Assembly: GCA_016722575.1 (NCBI GenBank)
Contig: JADKIY010000002.1
Coordinates: 496,001 to 560,000 of the forward strand
Length of the DNA stretch: 64,000 nucleotides
Direction: 5' to 3'
Source of the DNA: Elusimicrobiota bacterium
GTDB lineage: Bacteria > Elusimicrobiota > Elusimicrobia > FEN-1173
Shown: positions 51,809 to 60,902 of the stretch, piece after piece
Layout of the letters: each line of letters starts with the position of its first letter
Numbering within the stretch: position 1 is the stretch's first letter
Position numbers and translations under genes: made by a program
Notes under the pieces: generated by a model
Database searches by the model: none
The model's input: the letters and a program-made list of their open reading frames with translations, nothing else
Told to the model about the DNA's origin: nothing

Positions 51809-53922
51809 TTGGCGGGGGCGCGCACGTCCTGAAGGCGCGAGAGGTCCGCCAATCGATCAAAACACGCCCGGACCATCGACAGCAATTTGAGCCGATTTCG
51901 CCGAAGGTCCACGTTCGGATCCATGACGATGACCTGGGTAAAAAAAGCGTCCACGGGCGCGCGGAGCGCCACCAAATGGCCGAACGCCCCCGCGAAATCG
52001 CCCCGGCCCTGGGCGTCCGCCACCCGGTCCGACGCGGTGCGAAAACCTTCCAGCAAATCTTTTTCGGCCGGAAGGGTCAACGCCTCGGTTTGAAGGGCGG
52101 CGTCCCCGGGGGCCTCCCCTTTTTTTTCGGCCTGCTTCAAGAGATTGGTGGCGCGTTTGAACGCCGCCGACAACGGTTCGAAATCCGGGTGTTGCCGGAT
52201 GGCCCGCAGGGCGTCCAACCGCCGGCGCGCGTCGGCCACGTCGTGGAACCCCACGGCCGTCACGGCGTCGACTTCGTCGAAACGTTCCCCCCGCGCCTCG
52301 GCCAAGGCCGCCCAGCGCTGACGGAAAAACTCCCCCAACGCTTTTTCGGCGGCCGGCTTTTCCCCCAAAAAGTCCGGAAGGCCGCGAACGGCGTCCCGGA
52401 TCAAATCCGTGAGGGACAGCGCCCAGCGCCGCTCCTCCAAAATTCGAAGCACGCCCACCGCCGCCCGTCGAAGGCCGTAGGGGTCTTGGGAACCCGACGG
52501 GATTTTTCCGATCGCGAAATTGCCCGCCAAGGTGTCGATTTTGTCGGCCACGGAAACGAGGGCCGCCGTTTCCGAGGACGGCAACGGGCCTTCGGCGGTG
52601 AGCGGCCAATACTGCTCCTCCACCCCGGCGCTGACCGCGGGCGTCTCCCCGTCGACCGCCGCGTAGATCCGCCCCATTACGCCCTGCAATTCGGGGAATT
52701 CGCCGACCATACCGGTGGTCAAGTCCGCCTTGGACAACAAGGCGACGCGACGGGTTTCCGCGACGGCGTCGGGACCGAGCCCCAACCGCCCGGCGATCAA
52801 ATCCAACAACACGACCACTCGGTCCGTTTTGTCTTTCAGATGGAGTTTGGGCGACAGGAACGCGATGCCCGCCAAGTCCACCACGCGGTCGGCCAAGGGG
52901 CGCTTGCGGTCCTGCCCGAAGAAAAACGCCGCGTCGGCCAAACGGGCCGCCAACACCCGCTCGTACCCTTCCCGAACGACGGACTGGTGGTCCGACAACC
53001 CGTTGCGGATCCCCACAAACAGGGGAAGGAGTTCCGTGGCGGCGGCGTCTTTGAACACGGGAAAATATTTCTGGTGCTTTTTCATGGAGGTGACCAGCAC
53101 CTCGACGGGCAAGGCGAGGTATTTTGCGTCGAACCCGCCCACGATGGCCACCGGGTGTTCGACCAAGCCGGTCACTTCGGTCAACAGGTCCCCAAAGCGC
53201 TCCACGGGCACGTGGCCGTGGACGGTTTTGACGGCGTGACGAATCTGTTTGACGATCAATTCCCGCCGTTCGGCCGGATCCACGATGACGCAGTGGTCCC
53301 GCAACAGCGCGGGGTATTTCGCCGGGGCGGTCACGTCGAAGGGCTTTCGGGCGTGAAAACGAAGCCCCCGGGTTTTCTTGCCCGATTTGACGCCGGCCAC
53401 GGTCACCGGCACGACCTTGGACCCGTGGAGGGCGACCAGCCAACGGATGGGCCGGGCGAAGGCGGTGCGGCCGGCTTCCCACACCATGCTCTTGGGAAAA
53501 GACAGCCGGGCCACCCAATCGGCCAAAAGCGTCGGCAACAATTTATCGGCCGTTCCCCCCGGAATTTTTTTCACGGCCAAGAGGCGCGGTCCCCGGTCGG
53601 TGTCTTTCACCGTCAATTGATCGGCGGCCAGTCCCTGGGAGCGGGCGAACCCCAGGGCGGCGGGGGTCCAAGCGCCGGCGGCGTCCTTCGCCTGAGCCAC
53701 GGCGGGACCGAGGGCCTCCTGGACGCGGTCCTCGGCCCGGTCGGCCAAACGTTCCACCAAAACGGCCAGTCGGCGGGGCGTGCCGAACACGTTCACGGCT
53801 TCGAACGACAGGCCGGCCGCGGCCAGGGAGGCGCGCGCCCCGGTCTCCAAGGCCCGAAAGGCGTCGGGAAGAAAGCGGGCGGGAATTTCTTCGGTGCCGA
53901 TTTCGAACAGAAGGTCTTTCAC
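51805..53922 (-). CDS. glyS: Glycyl-tRNA synthetase beta subunit
   Basis: 705 residues, GTG 53922 (GTGA overlap with glyQ). N-terminal LLFEIGTEEIPARFLPDAFRAL, then HD-like and anticodon-binding regions (HKYFPVF, FVGIRNG, SKADLTTGMVGEFPELQGVMGRIYA). Needed for tRNA binding in the alpha2beta2 bacterial-type enzyme. Complete length. Confidence 0.96.
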   Translation of the reverse strand: MKDLLFEIGTEEIPARFLPDAFRALETGARASLAAAGLSFEAVNVFGTPRRLAVLVERLADRAEDRVQEALGPAVAQAKDAAGAWTPAALGFARSQGLAADQLTVKDTDRGPRLLAVKKIPGGTADKLLPTLLADWVARLSFPKSMVWEAGRTAFARPIRWLVALHGSKVVPVTVAGVKSGKKTRGLRFHARKPFDVTAPAKYPALLRDHCVIVDPAERRELIVKQIRHAVKTVHGHVPVERFGDLLTEVTGLVEHPVAIVGGFDAKYLALPVEVLVTSMKKHQKYFPVFKDAAATELLPLFVGIRNGLSDHQSVVREGYERVLAARLADAAFFFGQDRKRPLADRVVDLAGIAFLSPKLHLKDKTDRVVVLLDLIAGRLGLGPDAVAETRRVALLSKADLTTGMVGEFPELQGVMGRIYAAVDGETPAVSAGVEEQYWPLTAEGPLPSSETAALVSVADKIDTLAGNFAIGKIPSGSQDPYGLRRAAVGVLRILEERRWALSLTDLIRDAVRGLPDFLGEKPAAEKALGEFFRQRWAALAEARGERFDEVDAVTAVGFHDVADARRRLDALRAIRQHPDFEPLSAAFKRATNLLKQAEKKGEAPGDAALQTEALTLPAEKDLLEGFRTASDRVADAQGRGDFAGAFGHLVALRAPVDAFFTQVIVMDPNVDLRRNRLKLLSMVRACFDRLADLSRLQDVRAPAK

Positions 53923-54782
53923 GCGGGCACCTCTTCCCGGCCGGCCAGGGTCTCGACGTATCCTTCGGCGACGCGGCGGGCCAAGGCGCGTACCCGGCCG
54001 ATGTAGGTGACGCGCTCGGTGACCGAGATCGCCCGGCGGGCGTCCAACAAATTAAACAGGTGGGAACATTTCATCACGGCGTCGTAGGCCGGCAAGACCA
54101 GTTTCTTGTCCAACAAGCGGCGGGCCTCGGCTTCCCAATCGTCAAAATGCCGACGAAGGGTGGGCACGTCGGCTTCTTCAAAATTGTATTGGGAAAACTG
54201 TTTTTCATCGTTCAAATGCACGTCCCCGTAGCGCACCGTGGGGGTCCAGAGCACGTCGAACACGCTGTTCTTTTTTTGGGAATACATGGCCAGCCGCTCC
54301 AACCCGTAGGTGATTTCGACCGAAATCGGATTCAAGTCGATGCCCCCCACCTGCTGGAAATAGGTGAATTGCGTGATTTCCATTCCGTCCAGCCACACTT
54401 CCCACCCGAGGCCCCAGGCGCCCAGGGTCGGCGATTCCCAGTCGTCCTCCACAAAACGGATGTCGTGGCGTTTGGGATCGATCCCGATGGCCGCCAGGGA
54501 GGCCAGGTAGCTCTCCTGGATATCCGAGGGAGCGGGCTTGAACAGTACTTGGTACTGATAATAGTGCTGAAGGCGGTTGGGGTTCTCGCCGTAGCGCCCG
54601 TCCGTCGGACGTCGGGACGGTTCCACGTACGCCGCGGCCCAGGGTTTGGGGCCCAGGCAGCGCAAAAACGTCGCGGGGTTGAAGGTGCCGGCGCCTTTTT
54701 CGATGTCGTAGGGCTGCCAGAGGAGGCACCCCTTTTTGGACCAAAACTTGTGGAGCGCCAAAATGATTTCTTGAAACGTCAC
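53919..54782 (-). CDS. glyQ: Glycyl-tRNA synthetase alpha subunit
   Basis: 287 residues from GTG 54782 (GTGA overlap with recO). Class II core: MTFQEIILALHKFWSKKGCLLWQPYD, AAAYVEPSRRPTDGRYGENPNRLQHYYQYQV, WEVWLDGMEITQFTYFQQVGG, and GLERLAMY (motif 3). Standard length for the alpha subunit; forms glycyl-AMP. Long upstream readings into recO are not coding. Confidence 0.96.
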   Translation of the reverse strand: MTFQEIILALHKFWSKKGCLLWQPYDIEKGAGTFNPATFLRCLGPKPWAAAYVEPSRRPTDGRYGENPNRLQHYYQYQVLFKPAPSDIQESYLASLAAIGIDPKRHDIRFVEDDWESPTLGAWGLGWEVWLDGMEITQFTYFQQVGGIDLNPISVEITYGLERLAMYSQKKNSVFDVLWTPTVRYGDVHLNDEKQFSQYNFEEADVPTLRRHFDDWEAEARRLLDKKLVLPAYDAVMKCSHLFNLLDARRAISVTERVTYIGRVRALARRVAEGYVETLAGREEVPA

Positions 54783-55462
54783 CGCGCGACCTCCGTGGGA
54801 ATTTGATGCTTGGCCAAATAGCGGCCGAGGACCCGTTGATGAACCAAACTTTTGAGCGGCCGGTGAAGCAGGGGCGCCTGGGATTTTACCAATTGTTCTT
54901 CGGCCCAGGCGGCCCGTTCGACGCCGGGGGCCGCCGCCAACGGTCCGGCGAAATCCCAGCGATCCAACGCCGCGGCCGTCCCGTCCTCCAACCCCGTCAC
55001 CCGGGCCGCCCGCGCCGCGTCGCCGTAACCGGAGAGGGCGATGAATTGAATCAGGAAAGCGAGGCGCACCACGACGGGCTCTTCCCGTTCCAGGGCCGCC
55101 AGGGACCGGGACAGCAAATCGAATTTTTCCGGGTGGGCCTGAAGCAAGGGGGTAAAGCGCTCCGTCCACTCGCACACAAAAAGGGCCGAGGTGCCCCGGG
55201 CCCAGTCCCGTCGAAGGACCGGAAGGCCCACGTCCAGCCCGCCCCCCGTGACCCGGGCCGAGGCGCCGCCCTCCGGGAGCCACAATCGAAAACGGGACAA
55301 CGAGGCGGGTTCGGTGGCCGCGGCCAATTTGGCGCCGGGTCGACGGGCCCCGGCGGCCCGGGCGAACAGCCGGCCTTTTTCCCGGGTAAACAGCGTCAGG
55401 CGCTTGTCGGTTTCGGAGGCCGGTTCCGCCGCGAGGACGACGGCCGCGACGTTGACGTACAC
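54779..55462 (-). CDS. recO: DNA repair protein RecO
   Basis: RecFOR mediator that anneals ssDNA and loads RecA. 227 residues from GTG 55462, 1 nt after mgtE. N-terminal OB fold (AVVLAAEPASETDKRLTLFTREKGRLFARAAGARRP) and helical C-terminal part. The usual zinc-finger cysteines of many RecOs are not evident (only one Cys, CEW), as in several lineages. Sequence weakly conserved, so the call relies on the N-terminal signature and length. Confidence 0.85.
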   Translation of the reverse strand: MYVNVAAVVLAAEPASETDKRLTLFTREKGRLFARAAGARRPGAKLAAATEPASLSRFRLWLPEGGASARVTGGGLDVGLPVLRRDWARGTSALFVCEWTERFTPLLQAHPEKFDLLSRSLAALEREEPVVVRLAFLIQFIALSGYGDAARAARVTGLEDGTAAALDRWDFAGPLAAAPGVERAAWAEEQLVKSQAPLLHRPLKSLVHQRVLGRYLAKHQIPTEVAR

Positions 55463-55463
55463 G

Positions 55464-56849
55464 TCAACGCACCAGCCAGCCCGCCGACAGCGCGATCGTG
55501 GCCAGGGTCAGGTAGGCCGTGACGCTCATCAAATCCGTCATGGTGCTCACCAGGGGCCCCACGGCCACCGCGGGGTCCATTTTAAAACTGTGAAGGATGA
55601 AGGGCTCGATGGCCCCCATGGTCGAGGCGATGGTCATGGAAAAAAGGACGCCGGTAAAAACAACGACGGGAAAGGCGAAACCGAACCGCCCGTGGTAGGT
55701 CACGTAGGCCACGGCCGCCACGGCCAGGCCGTAGCCGGCGCCCATGTAGAGCCCCGCCAAAAACTCCCGCCGGGCCATCTTCTTCCAATCGCCCGGTTGC
55801 ACGTGGCCCGTGGCCAAGCCGCGCACGCACAGGGTCGACGACTGGGTGCCCACGTTCCCCCCCATGGCGGCGATGAGCGGCATGAAACTGGCGAGGGCCA
55901 CGGCCTGGGCCAAGGTCGCTTCAAACCCCCGGACGATGGCGCTCACGACCACTTCGGCCAGGCACGTGGTGATCAGCCACGGCATGCGAAGGCGGGCGAT
56001 GCGGCCGGGGCTGGCCTCCTCCAATTCCTCGGCCGTGGTACCGGCCATTTTGGCGATGTCCTCGGTGGCTTCCTGGCTGATGACGTGGAGGATGTCGTCC
56101 ACGGTCAAAACGCCGAGCAGCCGGTTGTCCTGATCCACCACCGGGGCGGCCATCAATTTGTATTTGGAGAAGACCTGGGCCGCGACCTCCTGGTCCATGT
56201 CCGCGCGCACTTTGATCAATTGCACGGGCCCCATGAGTTGGGACATGCGCATGTCCCGGGGCGCCGCGATGAGCGCCCGGGGCGTCACCACGCCCATGAG
56301 GCGGCCCTGGTCGTCCACCACGTAAATCACGTTCAAGTCGCTCATGCGGTGGAGGCGGCTCACGGACCGGACCAAATCCAGGGCCTGCTGGGCGGTCAAT
56401 TTCGGACCCAGCGTCAGGGAATCGGTGTGCATGAGGGAGCCGGCGGTGTTGGGCGGGAAAACGCGCTCCGGATCCGGGCGGGCGGTCTGGGACCGGCGAA
56501 CGAGGGTGATCATGCGGCGAAGGGAACGCTCCGGCAGCCGGTGGAAAAGCGCCGCCGCGGCCTCGGGCCCCATTTCCTCCAGCACGGGCCCCAGGGCGTT
56601 GAATTCCAGGGCCGAGAGCAATTGCATTTGCTGGTCCGCGTCCAATTCTTCGAACAGTTCGCAGGCCCGCACGATGGGCAGGAGCTTGAAGGTCACGATC
56701 CGCTCGAAGGGCGCCAACCGGGCCCACCCCTCGGCCAGATCGGCGGGATTGATTTCCATCAAGTCGGCTTTGAGTTCGCGGTATTCCTTGCGGCGCAACA
56801 GTTCCTTGATTTCGGGAATAAAGAGGGCGGAGGGTTGAAGGGAGCTCAT
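55464..56849 (-). CDS. mgtE: Magnesium transporter MgtE
   Basis: Mg2+-gated Mg2+ channel. 461 residues from ATG 56849 (ATGA overlap with the upstream CNNM gene). Superhelical N domain (about 20-130), tandem CBS domains (about 140-260; MHTDSLTLGPKLTAQQALDLVR, VFSKYKLMAAPVVDQDNRLLGVLTVDDI), and five C-terminal TM helices with the pore signature PLIAAMGGNVGTQSSTLCVRGLATG. All complete. Follows two CorC/CNNM genes in a likely Mg2+ module. Confidence 0.95.
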   Translation of the reverse strand: MSSLQPSALFIPEIKELLRRKEYRELKADLMEINPADLAEGWARLAPFERIVTFKLLPIVRACELFEELDADQQMQLLSALEFNALGPVLEEMGPEAAAALFHRLPERSLRRMITLVRRSQTARPDPERVFPPNTAGSLMHTDSLTLGPKLTAQQALDLVRSVSRLHRMSDLNVIYVVDDQGRLMGVVTPRALIAAPRDMRMSQLMGPVQLIKVRADMDQEVAAQVFSKYKLMAAPVVDQDNRLLGVLTVDDILHVISQEATEDIAKMAGTTAEELEEASPGRIARLRMPWLITTCLAEVVVSAIVRGFEATLAQAVALASFMPLIAAMGGNVGTQSSTLCVRGLATGHVQPGDWKKMARREFLAGLYMGAGYGLAVAAVAYVTYHGRFGFAFPVVVFTGVLFSMTIASTMGAIEPFILHSFKMDPAVAVGPLVSTMTDLMSVTAYLTLATIALSAGWLVR

Positions 56850-57862
56850 GACGGGGACGGGGCGCTGGGCTTGGTCGATCGTTCCTTGGCGATTTCGCCA
56901 ACGATGGCTTCGAGCGTGTCCTGAAGGGTCACCAGGCCCGACAGGCGTCCGTCGGCGCCGGTGACCAGGGCCAGGTGATGATGGCCCTGCCGGAAGACCC
57001 GCAACAATTGGGCCAGGGGCGTCGCCTCCGGCACCCGCAACACGGGCCGCACCAAATCGTCCAACGCAATCAGGGATTCGCTCCGCCATTCGGCGAGGAA
57101 GTCTTTAGCGTAAACCATTCCCTCCACGCTGTCAAGCGAACCCCGGAAAACCGGCACCCGGGAATACCCGCTGGCCAACACGCGCTCGATGAGCGCCGTT
57201 TTTCCGGCGGAAAGGTCCGCGGCGGTGATTTCCTCCCGGGGCACCATGACCGCCTTGACCGGCACCGAACCGAACCCGATCACGTTGTTCAACAGTTCCC
57301 GCACCGGGTGGGCGGCCGGCGCCCGGTCCAGCAGGGCGCGGATCAAGGCGGCGTCCCAGTGGCGCCGTTCTTTGCGCACCGTGCGGGACAACCACGACAG
57401 GAGTCCGCCGGTCCGCGTCAAAAGACCCTGCATCAACGGGCCGAAAACGTCGGAAAAAACCTCCAGGGCCGGGGCCAGGGCCAGGGCCAATCGTTCGGCC
57501 TGAAGCCGGGCCGCCACTTTGGGAAGAATTTCGCCGAAGACCACCAGCCACAGGCCCGCCGCCGCGGGGAACACCACCCCGCCCCAGGCGAAGGGAATGC
57601 CCAAGCCTTCCGCCGCCGCCAGGGCCATGGACACGGAAAGAACGCCCAGCCCGGCGTTGACCAAATTGTTCAAAAGAAGAAGGACGGCCAGGGCCCGGTC
57701 CGGATCCCGGCGCCAGAAATCGAGACGCCCCGGATGGGCCACGGCCAGGCGCGCCAATTGCTGGCGGGAGAGGCTCATGAAGGACGTCTCGGCCAGGGAG
57801 AATCCCGCGGAGAGCACCGTCAAAAAAAGCCCCAAAAGAAGTTTCGCGCCCAAGAGCGTCAC
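56846..57862 (-). CDS. CNNM/CorC-type transporter-associated protein with CBS pair (second copy)
   Basis: 338 residues, GTG 57862 (GTGA overlap). DUF21 membrane domain with 3-4 helices (FLTVLSAGFSLAETSFMSLSRQQLARL, VVFGEILPKVAARLQAERLA) and a CBS pair (VMVPREEI..., SRVPVFRGSLDSVEGMVYAKDFL, LVTGADGRLSGLVTLQDTLEAIVGEI). Lacks the C-terminal CorC_HlyC domain of full-length CorC. Family members take part in Mg2+/Co2+ efflux or its regulation. Confidence 0.9.
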   Translation of the reverse strand: MTLLGAKLLLGLFLTVLSAGFSLAETSFMSLSRQQLARLAVAHPGRLDFWRRDPDRALAVLLLLNNLVNAGLGVLSVSMALAAAEGLGIPFAWGGVVFPAAAGLWLVVFGEILPKVAARLQAERLALALAPALEVFSDVFGPLMQGLLTRTGGLLSWLSRTVRKERRHWDAALIRALLDRAPAAHPVRELLNNVIGFGSVPVKAVMVPREEITAADLSAGKTALIERVLASGYSRVPVFRGSLDSVEGMVYAKDFLAEWRSESLIALDDLVRPVLRVPEATPLAQLLRVFRQGHHHLALVTGADGRLSGLVTLQDTLEAIVGEIAKERSTKPSAPSPS

Positions 57863-58890
57863 GGCGTGCCCCCCCGCTCTTCCAAATCAAACTCGTCCAG
57901 GATGTCCCCGACGATTTCCTCCAGAATGTCTTCCAACGTCACCAGGCCCATGGGCGGTTGGCCAGGGGATTGGACGAGGGCGATGGCCTCGCCCGTCCGG
58001 CGAAATTCGTCCAAGGTTTCGGCCGCCTTGCGGTCCGGGGGCACCCGGGTGAGGGGTTTGACCAAGGAGGGAATGTCCGGCGCGGCGACGCCCCGAACGC
58101 TCTTAAAAAATTCGAGGGTGCGCAGGTAGCCCACGACGTCCCCTCCCGCCGTGATGGGGACCCGCGAGCGTCCGGTTTCCACCAGCAAGTCCATGAACCG
58201 CTCGGCGCCGCCCGGTCGATCCAGAATTTTCAGGTCCAGGGTGTCCATGCGGTCAGACGGCTGGGCCACGTCTCGGACGGTCTTTTGGGAAAAGGCCAGG
58301 GCGCGCTGGAACATTTCCGTGGATTCCGCCGGGATCTGCCCCGCGGCCCGGGACTCGTCCACCGCGTGGTGCAGTTCCTCGAGACTCACAACGGTGAGCG
58401 GATTGACCGGCGCGCGATTGAGCGTCGGGGCGAACCGTTGAATCACCCACCCCAGGGGTCCCCAGACGATGTACAGGGCGCGGGTCAACCGGCTCAGGAG
58501 GGGCAGGGTGATTTCGGCCACCCGTTCCCGGTAGGCCCGGCCGATAATTTTGGGGACGATTTCCCCCCCCACCAACAGAAACGCGGTGACCACAAGCCAC
58601 ACGGCCAGGTTGACCGCCGGGCGCGGCCAGCGGGCGTACAGCGGCAGGGCCGCGACCGCGGCCAAACTCGAGAAACCGAAATTGACGAAGTTGTTGCCGA
58701 GCATGAGGACCGATAGGAGGCGGTGGGGATGGGAGAGCCAATCGTGGAAATAGGTCCGAAGCGTCGGCGCCAAAAGCGCCAGGCGTTTCATACGCAGGGC
58801 CGAGAGCGCCGTGATGGCCGATTCCGCCATGGAAAAAAAAGCGGAGGCGGCCAGCAACACGGCCAAAACCATGAGTTGTATCAACAGCAC
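57859..58890 (-). CDS. CNNM/CorC-type protein with CBS pair (first copy)
   Basis: 343 residues, GTG 58890, 7 nt after ybeY. Same architecture as the next gene: DUF21 domain (SAFFSMAESAITALSALRMKRLALL, LVGGEIVPKIIGRAYRERVAEI) and CBS pair (RVPITAGGDVVGYLRTLEFFK, PPMGLVTLEDILEEIVGDILDEFD). The two copies differ too much for a recent duplication. Position next to ybeY is common for CorC. Confidence 0.9.
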   Translation of the reverse strand: MLLIQLMVLAVLLAASAFFSMAESAITALSALRMKRLALLAPTLRTYFHDWLSHPHRLLSVLMLGNNFVNFGFSSLAAVAALPLYARWPRPAVNLAVWLVVTAFLLVGGEIVPKIIGRAYRERVAEITLPLLSRLTRALYIVWGPLGWVIQRFAPTLNRAPVNPLTVVSLEELHHAVDESRAAGQIPAESTEMFQRALAFSQKTVRDVAQPSDRMDTLDLKILDRPGGAERFMDLLVETGRSRVPITAGGDVVGYLRTLEFFKSVRGVAAPDIPSLVKPLTRVPPDRKAAETLDEFRRTGEAIALVQSPGQPPMGLVTLEDILEEIVGDILDEFDLEERGGTP

Positions 58891-58897
58891 GGGCGGT

Positions 58898-59359
58898 TCA
58901 GCGGGGCCGGACGCCCATGACCCGGCGGACGATGGGCTCCTGGACGGCCCACATGCGGGCCCGGGGGGCGGGCTCGTAGTCGGTGTACCCCAGCAAATGG
59001 AGGGTGCCGTGGGTCGCCAGGCGCACGATTTCCTCGTCCCAGGTGGACCCGAACCGCCGGGCGTTCAAGCGGGCCTGGTCCGTGGCGATGTACAGGTCGC
59101 CGAAGGGCGCGCCGGCGGGCGGGGCCTCGAACGGGGAGCGGCCGCGCTCCGCGGGGTAACGGAAGGCGATGACATCGGTGAATCGGTTTTTTCGGCGGAA
59201 CCGGCGGTTGAGAACCCGCAGGCGCGCGCGGGTGGTCCAAACGATTTGAAGTTCCCCGCCCCGAACGCGGCCGTGGCGAAGGGCCGCCCGGGCGCCTTGA
59301 ACCGCTTGGGCTTCGGCGGCGGGACGCCGGGCGCCCAGGGCGGAACAAACGATGTTCAC
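58898..59359 (-). CDS. ybeY: Endoribonuclease YbeY (variant zinc site)
   Basis: Ribosome maturation/RNA quality control nuclease. 153 residues from GTG 59359 (GTGA overlap). FRRKNRFTDVIAFRYP and GDLYIATDQA are family-like. The metal motif reads HGTLHLLGYTDYEP: the first two His of HGxxHLxGYxH are present, but the third ligand position holds Asp instead of His. Asp can bind zinc, so activity is possible. Order phoH-HD-ybeY-corC is the classic context and supports the call. Confidence 0.92.
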   Translation of the reverse strand: MNIVCSALGARRPAAEAQAVQGARAALRHGRVRGGELQIVWTTRARLRVLNRRFRRKNRFTDVIAFRYPAERGRSPFEAPPAGAPFGDLYIATDQARLNARRFGSTWDEEIVRLATHGTLHLLGYTDYEPAPRARMWAVQEPIVRRVMGVRPR

Positions 59360-60888
59360 TTTTTGGAAACCGGGGCCGCGGCGCGCATCTCCACGTCGGT
59401 TTCCTGGGACGTGGGGTAGCGAATCCGGGTGTGGTAAACGCCGACCAAGGTGTTCACAAAACTGTCTTTGACCTGCTGGATTTCCGCCAGAGTCAGAGGC
59501 ACGTGGTCGAATTGACCGTCCCCGATTTTGGATTCCACGATGCGGGCGACGTGGTCCGCCAGGCGCTGGTGCGTCGGGTTTTCCACGGTGCGGGTGGAGG
59601 CTTCCACCGAATCGGCGAGCATAACGATGGCGGTTTCCCGGGTCAGGGGGCGCGGACCGGGGTAGCGGTAAAGGTCCTCGTCCACGTCCTCGGCGCCGGC
59701 GCGTTCAATGGCTCGGCGGTAGAAATACTCGATGCGGGAGGTGCCGTGGTGCATGGTGATGAAATCCATGAGCGTCCGGTCCAAATTGTGTCGCTGGGCC
59801 AGAGCCAACCCGTCTTTCACGTGGGATTGAATCACAATCCGGGACATGTTCGGCGGCAGCAACTCGTGGGGGTTGCCCAGGGCGCCTTGGTTCTCGACAA
59901 AGTATTCCGGCTTGGCCAGTTTGCCGATGTCGTGAAAATAGGCCCCGACCCGGCAGAGAAGCGCGTTGGCCCCGATGCGTTCCGCCGCCGCCTGGGCCAG
60001 GGACGCCATGATGAGCGAATGGTGAAACGTGCCGGGCGCTTCCAGGCTCAATCGCTTCAACAACGGATGATTGACGTCGGAAAGTTCCAGGAGGCGAATG
60101 TTGGACAGCCGGGAAAAAAACAGTTCCATATACGGCAAAAGGCCGAGAGTCAACAACGTGGACAGGGCGCTTCCGACGGCCACCCATTTGACGGCGAACA
60201 ACGTGCGGGCCCCGGACCAACCTTCCATCATGGCCAACATCGCGACGGCCGCCGCTCCGCCGATGGCCACCCACAGGCCCGACCGGGTGATGTCCCCCCG
60301 GGTGCGAACCCGCAGGGCCCGGGAAACCCCGGCCATGCCGCCGAAGCAGGCGACCAACGCCGACTCCAGCGAAAACCCGTTTAAAATGCCGAACACCAAA
60401 CTCAACACCACCGTTGAAATCACGGCCAGCCGGGGGTGGAGGAGGATCGCGGCCAACAACCCCACCAGCGGCAGCGGGAAACCGAAGGGCGAGATCCAGG
60501 GAAAATGTTGGGCCGCGTCGAACCACAATTCCATGCCCAAGACGCTGCCGACAATTAACACGCCCAAAAAGGCCACCGCGTCCTCGTCCTGGGCCAAGTC
60601 GGGATGATCGAAACGAAGGTAAAGGGAAAACAGGGCGATCAACGCCGTCGAAAGAATCAACACGGCCAGCGCCTGGGACCACCCCGGGCCGATCTCCAGA
60701 AACAGCACCGCGGACAGCATGGCCCACACGGTCGCCCCCACGGCCCACACCGGGACATGGATTTCCCGGTGAAGGAAAATGGAAGACCGCGGCGCCGACA
60801 GGGGCCCCGACCGCTCGGTCCAACGCAGGAGCCGAAGAAGGAACGGGCGCAACGTGTGGCTGACGAATTGGGTGAACAGGTGGCTCAT
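59356..60888 (-). CDS. 7TM-HD phosphodiesterase (PgpH/YqfF-like), short form
   Basis: Membrane phosphodiesterase of the family that degrades c-di-AMP. 510 residues, ATG 60888. About seven TM helices (residues 45-260) and a cytosolic HD domain (about 285-440) with FHHSLIMASLAQ, GAYFHDIGKL, VIQSHVKDG, MHHGT, and VMLADSVEASTRTV. The large extracellular 7TMR-HDED sensor that precedes the TM block in PgpH is missing, making the protein about 200 residues short. Between phoH and ybeY, as in many bacteria. Nucleotide specificity is inferred. Confidence 0.88.
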   Translation of the reverse strand: MSHLFTQFVSHTLRPFLLRLLRWTERSGPLSAPRSSIFLHREIHVPVWAVGATVWAMLSAVLFLEIGPGWSQALAVLILSTALIALFSLYLRFDHPDLAQDEDAVAFLGVLIVGSVLGMELWFDAAQHFPWISPFGFPLPLVGLLAAILLHPRLAVISTVVLSLVFGILNGFSLESALVACFGGMAGVSRALRVRTRGDITRSGLWVAIGGAAAVAMLAMMEGWSGARTLFAVKWVAVGSALSTLLTLGLLPYMELFFSRLSNIRLLELSDVNHPLLKRLSLEAPGTFHHSLIMASLAQAAAERIGANALLCRVGAYFHDIGKLAKPEYFVENQGALGNPHELLPPNMSRIVIQSHVKDGLALAQRHNLDRTLMDFITMHHGTSRIEYFYRRAIERAGAEDVDEDLYRYPGPRPLTRETAIVMLADSVEASTRTVENPTHQRLADHVARIVESKIGDGQFDHVPLTLAEIQQVKDSFVNTLVGVYHTRIRYPTSQETDVEMRAAAPVSKK

Positions 60889-60902
60889 GGGAAAGGGGCG
60901 GT

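Noticed and set aside
51487..54006. Plus-strand open frame of 839 codons opposite glyS
   Set aside because: Antisense shadow of glyS; no protein-like hydrophobic or motif pattern.
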